Part shown: positions 63,900 through 64,000 of the stretch, one piece after another
Layout: the number at the start of each line of letters is the position of its first letter
Numbering within the stretch: the stretch's first letter is position 1
Source of the DNA: Candidatus Competibacteraceae bacterium
GTDB taxonomy: Bacteria; Bacteroidota; Bacteroidia; CAIKAF01
NCBI GenBank assembly: GCA_014879445.1
Contig: JACSSC010000020.1
Coordinates: 48,655 to 112,654, forward strand
Direction: 5' to 3'
DNA: 64,000 bases
Notes under the pieces: model-generated
Told to the model about the DNA's origin: nothing
What the model saw: only the letters and a program-made list of their open reading frames with translations
The model's database searches: none
Made by a program: the position numbers and the translations under genes

Positions 63900-64000
63900 T
63901 GGGTGCCCGCCCCGCTCCTACACACGCGGGGCGCCGGGCTATGCAGGGCTTCGCTTCGCTCCGGTGCTACGCACCGCTGCCTCTGGGCAGCGCCCTTACT
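63900..64000. repeat. G+C-rich multi-hairpin intergenic element, continuing past the window
   Basis: Immediately after atpC the base composition jumps. Several inverted repeats follow one another: GCCCG...CGGGC around CCCCGC-N10-GCGGGG (63905-63939), CGGTGC-TAC-GCACCG (63962-63976) and a CTGCC...GGGCAG hairpin (63977-63990). No ORF is visible. It looks like a dispersed, folded repeat rather than a gene; it may also terminate atpDC transcription. Repeat status cannot be tested from one copy. Confidence 0.6.

Overview
The window comes from a member of the Bacteroidota. Several things point there independently: two proteins with type IX secretion (T9SS) C-terminal sorting domains, a MurF-alanine racemase fusion, a fused alpha/beta E1 keto-acid dehydrogenase, an atpD-atpC pair with a very short epsilon subunit, the SpoIIM/DUF4129/DUF4350/MoxR/DUF58 membrane locus, and promoters of the TTG...TAnnTTTG type rather than the E. 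coli -35/-10 type. By eye the DNA is AT-rich (about 40% G+C). Chitinophagales/Sphingobacteriales-like affiliation is a guess; the phylum is not. Almost every base is coding and no intergenic gap exceeds 300 bp. No tRNA, rRNA, CRISPR, insertion sequence or prophage was seen.

Layout. 0-3.1 kb: dnaB and a secreted protein of the family often mislabelled 'asparagine synthetase B'. 3.1-12 kb: a tightly packed minus-strand cluster (YfhO-like membrane protein, CMP-sugar-type cytidylyltransferase, SAM methyltransferase, HpcH/HpaI aldolase, SDR epimerase, cyclase-family hydrolase, HAD phosphatase, then 2-hydroxyacid dehydrogenase and a second methyltransferase-like protein). It has the parts of a pathway for an unusual CMP-activated 2-keto acid sugar or similar surface component, and is my main candidate for an undescribed system. 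12-15 kb: murF-alr and tdk. 15.3-18 kb: a conserved hypothetical, an M28 peptidase and rsmI. 18-21.4 kb: a zinc-ribbon/SPFH-GYF pair resembling YdjG/YdjI, a small secreted protein and nadD. 21.6-25.2 kb: dnaE.

25.2-32.8 kb: a CarH/LitR-type B12-binding MerR regulator lies divergent to the SpoIIM-membrane-DUF4129-DUF4350-MoxR-DUF58 operon. 32.8-36.9 kb: secreted seven-blade WD40 protein, a small secreted partner, FkbM methyltransferase, DUF2752, TM2 and a lipoprotein. 37-46.6 kb: acyl-CoA dehydrogenase, O-methyltransferase, M16 peptidase, two FKBP lipoproteins, NrnA, Ndk, TrmH-like methyltransferase, an RND exporter and HU. 46.7-52.3 kb: a complete norCBQD nitric oxide reductase operon followed by fmt. 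52.4-64 kb: M23 peptidase, THUMP RNA methyltransferase, fused E1, two T9SS cargo proteins, atpD-atpC, and at the right edge a G+C-rich multi-hairpin sequence that is compositionally foreign to the window.

Functionally the window mixes core replication, translation and cell-wall genes with envelope biogenesis and stress systems. Limits: all calls rest on reading motifs in the supplied translations; no searches were run. Boundaries of promoters and the pathway proposal are inference.
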